DNA of 7,795 nt, taken from assembly GCA_001399705.1 (NCBI GenBank), contig LJCR01000085.1, forward strand, positions 1 through 7,795. Reading direction: 5' to 3'. The translations under genes were made by a program, and so were the position numbers. This DNA comes from Kouleothrix aurantiaca (lineage in GTDB: Bacteria > Chloroflexota > Chloroflexia > Chloroflexales > Roseiflexaceae). Below are positions 6,001 through 7,795 of this stretch, in pieces (position 1 is the stretch's first letter; each line of letters begins with the position of its first letter). The notes under the pieces are model-generated. The model was not told where the DNA came from, ran no database searches, and was given only the letters and a program-made list of their open reading frames with translations.

Positions 6001-7153
6001 GGTTATCATCAAAGAACACGTAGAGTGGGGTAGTCCCCGGGTCTTCGAGCAATCGCTCGATGAGTGGCCACCAATCGCGATCGAAGTCTTGCCCTTCATC
6101 GACAACGATAGCTTGGTAACGTTGTCCTGACCATACGATCTCCTCTTGGAGCTGTTCAAGAACTCGCGCAGTTCTTTCGCTTAACGGCACATTACCTATT
6201 GGTCGGTTTAGTCCAGGCACAATGATATTGTCACGCAGTTCGTCGAAGGTGACGATTTTCACCCGCGAACGCACGTCATACATCAGCCGTTTCAATTCCT
6301 CGCACAACGGTCGGTTATAGCAACACAACAATACGCGCCGTTTCTTAGCGGCGTGTTGGCGTGCGATAGCCATGGCTAACAACGTTTTACCGGAACCGGC
6401 ACAGCCAGCAATACCCAACCGTGGGAGCTGTGAGGCGCGTTCGAGAACTATCTGCTGTTCCTCGGAGAAAAAAGCGCTGGCATAAGCTTCTGCTTTCTCG
6501 CGTATCTCTTTCCGCTCCGCCAGAAGGATTGGGCCGAGGAGTCGTTTGAAGTCGTAATCACGGGCCAACTGCTGACGCAAAAACGCTATCCACTTCTCAG
6601 CGACAATTACGTGACCGCGTATACGGAGGGCTTTGTCTTCCTGCCAAAATGTACAGATGCGTTGGAGTGCTGCCGGAAGGTTATCAAGGTCAGTCCGGTC
6701 AATGATGACTTCACGGTCAAGACAGGCGTCGAGGTCTTCAACCCGTACATCGTGATCAGGAAAACAGACAGCCCAAGCGATGTTCTGCTTGGGAAAATCT
6801 CCAGTTTGACGCTCCAACAATTCCCGCAATTGCCATACTGCGCGGTCGGCTTGCTCATGAGGTGCGCATTTATATGGCGCAACCTTACCATCATGGCGTT
6901 CGACGAACCACTCTTTGTTCTTGCAGAAGATTCGCTTTCCGCCCTTGACTTCGATGACGAGAATTCCAATCTCGGGGTGTGCCACCACGAAATCCACCTG
7001 GACGCGCACTCTCTTACTCCACATCACATCGTGGATGACGAGAAAGGAATCTGGCAGTTGGGTGGCGAGGGCATTGAAAGCTCTCTGCTCTGCCTGACGG
7101 TTCGGGCGGCCATCAAGAAACCGTGGAGGATACAATTGTGGAGCCATAGGCAT
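3074..7153 (-). CDS. NERD nuclease domain fused to two SF1 helicases (1359 residues)
   Basis: Three modules are visible. First, a NERD nuclease-related domain (about 18-130) with E22, D54 in VQVDFVV and E68/K70 in VIEVKGG. Second, a short SF1 helicase of the NERD-associated type: GCAGSGKT 250-257, VVDEGQD 350-356, FDDNQRLY 381-388, NFRTT 406-410, YQFKGLE 507-513, YVGYSRAS 537-544. Third, a full UvrD/Rep/PcrA helicase: LNAEQQ 577-582, AGAGTGKT 596-603, TFHS 657-660, VDEFQDT 795-801, GDAQQAIYSWRGA 832-844, NYRSS 867-871, IHAAKGLEFD 1171-1180, YVAFTRPR 1212-1219. Every core motif is intact in both motors, so the protein should be an ATP-driven DNA translocase with a nuclease. Residues 1223-1359 are an unrecognised tail. 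ATG 7153 follows an in-frame TAG by one codon and has no Shine-Dalgarno; M3 (ATG 7147) is an alternative. It is first in a likely operon with the 490-residue nuclease. Confidence 0.93.
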   Translation of the reverse strand: MPMAPQLYPPRFLDGRPNRQAEQRAFNALATQLPDSFLVIHDVMWSKRVRVQVDFVVAHPEIGILVIEVKGGKRIFCKNKEWFVERHDGKVAPYKCAPHEQADRAVWQLRELLERQTGDFPKQNIAWAVCFPDHDVRVEDLDACLDREVIIDRTDLDNLPAALQRICTFWQEDKALRIRGHVIVAEKWIAFLRQQLARDYDFKRLLGPILLAERKEIREKAEAYASAFFSEEQQIVLERASQLPRLGIAGCAGSGKTLLAMAIARQHAAKKRRVLLCCYNRPLCEELKRLMYDVRSRVKIVTFDELRDNIIVPGLNRPIGNVPLSERTARVLEQLQEEIVWSGQRYQAIVVDEGQDFDRDWWPLIERLLEDPGTTPLYVFFDDNQRLYARRSGIPADVLIVPLTKNFRTTKTIHDLIMRFYDGETRPISVGEQGRNPGFLTYNGSVDDLEYHLQTLLRNLRERQVQDCNIAILSARGTNQTMLRHLAPKLGLSDDLHSNSVCWTTIYQFKGLERSIVILVEIDPDVLDRHEIDQLLYVGYSRASERLVIIHHTNVQEERLRAKLARLEMSPGLLNGLNAEQQKVVLAPLGVSKIRAGAGTGKTRVLTRRIEYLLDYHRVNPHNIMAVTFTVKAAGEIRDRLRERFGLEIAHRITVGTFHSICSRILRSEIVHLDPPKFMGRASTFRIANGKHLNGLIRDIVAGHNKRRRRRDWLEEEEVEKFIDRHKQNGIAPSDVRIKTSDDMILRACYLAYDQALREGNFVDFDDLLILAVRLLGTYPDVLDRVRNRFLHVLVDEFQDTNQTQFDFIRLLTLGYAVASPPEPDRSLLVVGDAQQAIYSWRGAHYELFRDFDQHFPTTEQYDLIRNYRSSRWIIEIALQIAKPELTGVERLELVAARANAGAAPAVTLIEPTTMEEEAQEIAGRIRIALDSGKTQARDIAILIRAKHGSVAAEKTAEALSKALMEAKIPFVSRGLEPFYGNPMINGLVSYLRALLQPANDELLRDALDTKFFPDIGQRVIDGMIAACQRLGYSTLWDLLNARQENMLVAFAEPIRYADLGIPHLGEGRAQSLRDGVVMMDKMRTRLRESSDFDSFMRWVIAETPLRTYKNDKNADQFATLLEVFISIISEQLDSINDLPGALDSFAAYNSLFEHVDDDTLPGGRVNVMSIHAAKGLEFDIVIVPGLEEGMFPSDKDLRTREEQLEAGRLCYVAFTRPRHELILSCNPSRTPGRPRRTPFADAVRDLIEVQEVNELISLYARDERPRAALSPIDREEQGVTAILLSTVEDPLEDVELVSLDRLASEYPGDIPILILGRDASGTLFHEDTGYSIGCTQSGIRAIRNVFEARRRCDVVYDR

Positions 7154-7549
7154 AATCTATAGCGGTAATAATCGGCCCTGCCACACTTGAGCGTGATGTT
7201 CTTTATCCATGTAAACGCACAATCTGAGACAAAGGATATTTAGGACACACATTCCAAGCGGCTATGTGGATGAAATTTACTACTCGAAGGTTTCGATACG
7301 ACGCAGATTTGAGAGAACCGCGATAGCAATGTCTGCTGATTTCATGATCATTACCTGCGCGAGTAAATTTATAACAACAGAGACATCGATCGGCCGTGCT
7401 AGTCGCCCCGCATGCTGACAAAACGGGCCATCGTTTCCGTCAACATTCGCTCAAGCGGCAACGTCTGGTCTGGCACGAAATGCCCGATGCTAATGCCTTG
7501 TATCTTTCTTCACATTATACGATTTTATTACCATCCACACAGATGCAAC
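7154..7549. other. Intergenic region upstream of the helicase gene, no convincing gene
   Basis: This stretch of about 400 bases holds no ORF that looks coding. The longest minus-strand frame (7203-7421) is cysteine-rich and repetitive in composition. Two tiny minus-strand frames may deserve a note: MIMKSADIAIAVLSNLRRIE followed by TFE (7280-7351), and MDKEHHAQVWQGRLLPL (7157-7210), which shares the helicase frame and stops one codon before its start. The helicase promoter should lie here; a TATAAA occurs around 7370 on the minus strand but without a credible -35. I see no tRNA, riboswitch, CRISPR array or clear terminator. Confidence 0.5.
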
Positions 7550-7668
7550 CTACTGCGTCGGATAGACCTGGGCCAGCATAGCCGCCAGTCGCGCCTCGTC
7601 GACGGTGGCGTCGGCGGGCGGTAGATCCAGGATCGCGCGCAGCACCGCGACGATGTACCCCTGCATGT
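7550..7668 (-). pseudogene. 3' end of a GC-rich gene truncated by IS3
   Basis: A minus-strand frame enters from the IS3 boundary at 7668/7669 and ends in TAG at 7552-7550. From the only nearby ATG (7666) it encodes MQGYIVAVLRAILDLPPADA, then TVDEARLAAM, then LAQVYPTQ. About 33 of 38 codons end in G or C and overall G+C is about 68%, a strong sign of real coding sequence. It is too short and too abruptly started to be whole, so it is best read as the C-terminus of a larger protein whose front was separated by the IS3 insertion. I do not recognise the family. Its base use differs clearly from the helicase and nuclease genes next door, so it probably reflects the resident genome. Confidence 0.65.
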
Positions 7669-7795
7669 TATAGTGGACCCAGAAATCTGTACAGTCAGAC
7701 GGTCAGACTTCTGTAGAATAACAGTATGAAAAAGTCTTACACTGCCAGCTTCAAAGCCCAGGTCGTCCTAGAGCTCCTGAAGGAGACCAAGACCT
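7669..7795 (+). mobile_element. IS3-family insertion sequence, 5' end (partial, second copy)
   Basis: Bases 7669-7794 match 126-1 perfectly in reverse complement. The tip reads TATAGTGGACCCAGAAATC on the plus strand, and OrfA starts 57 bases in, reading out of the window to the right. Flanking bases differ from those at the left copy (7668 versus 127), so this is a separate insertion context, not a continuation. Together with the left copy it places the whole 127-7668 segment between two outward-facing IS ends, as in a composite transposon with inverted IS arms. Within the tip, CAGACGGTCAGAC is a short internal direct repeat. Confidence 0.88.
7726..7795 (+). CDS. IS3-family transposase OrfA, N-terminal 23 residues (partial, second copy)
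   Basis: The ATG at 7726 opens a frame encoding MKKSYTASFKAQVVLELLKE and TKT that runs off the right edge. It is identical in all 23 codons to the left-hand copy. Absence of any difference suggests either very recent transposition or that both edges were read from one collapsed repeat in an assembly. Confidence 0.82.
   Translation, partial: MKKSYTASFKAQVVLELLKETKT

Noticed and set aside
1527..7153. Gabija system (GajA plus GajB)
   Set aside because: The nuclease protein has no Walker motifs or TOPRIM signature of GajA, and the helicase is a far larger NERD-containing double motor, not a GajB-like single UvrD protein.
6611..7162. Plus-strand open frame of 183 codons opposite the start of the helicase gene
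   Set aside because: It is antisense to the NERD domain and its translation has no recognisable motif; a shadow of the real gene.
7280..7351. Small ORF of 23 residues starting MIMKSADIAIAV on the minus strand
   Set aside because: Too short, weak ribosome site (AGG three bases before the ATG) and no recognisable similarity; kept only as a note in the intergenic entry.
1..7795. Circular molecule suggested by identical ends
   Set aside because: The ends match in inverted, not direct, orientation, so they cannot be joined as a circle by overlap.
1..7795. CRISPR array, tRNA or rRNA genes
   Set aside because: No regularly spaced direct repeats and no cloverleaf or rRNA-like stretches were seen on either strand.

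Overview
This 7.8 kb window reads as a mobile, defence-island-like segment of a bacterial genome, with every substantial gene on the minus strand. The organism cannot be fixed from sequence alone. The truncated gene end at 7550-7668 is about 68% G+C with about 87% G/C at third codon positions, and the IS630 genes are also visibly GC-rich, so the host is probably GC-rich. The style of the IS3 and IS630 transposases made me think of Chloroflexota, but that is a low-confidence guess. The 490-residue nuclease gene looks much less GC-rich (45% in one 60-base sample at 2881-2940), consistent with acquisition from elsewhere.

Layout from left to right. Bases 1-126 are the 5' end of an IS3-family element whose transposase reads outward to the left. 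Bases 127 to about 880 are an IS630-family element cut off by that IS3 copy: an intact winged-helix ORF1, an A7 slippage site and a DDE ORF2 broken before its second catalytic aspartate. The IS630 copy itself sits in a small PD-(D/E)XK nuclease-like gene (about 877-1347) that also carries a frameshift in a run of six Gs. Next come the two intact genes: a 490-residue uncharacterised protein with a C-terminal PD-(D/E)XK domain (1527-2999) and, upstream of it, a 1359-residue giant (3074-7153) that joins a NERD nuclease domain, a short SF1 helicase and a full UvrD-type helicase in one chain. Bases 7154-7549 hold no convincing gene. Bases 7550-7668 are the GC-rich 3' end of a broken gene, and 7669-7795 are a second IS3 end, an exact inverted copy of bases 1-126.

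The two intact genes lie 74 bp apart in helicase-to-nuclease order and probably form an operon. Two complete SF1 motor cores, one NERD nuclease and one separate PD-(D/E)XK nuclease make a plausible DNA-processing or anti-phage system, loosely like a RecBCD/AddAB machine with both motors in one polypeptide. I cannot match it to a named defence system. The outward-facing IS3 ends at both edges make the module look like a composite transposon, although they could also simply mark where an assembly broke at a repeated IS.
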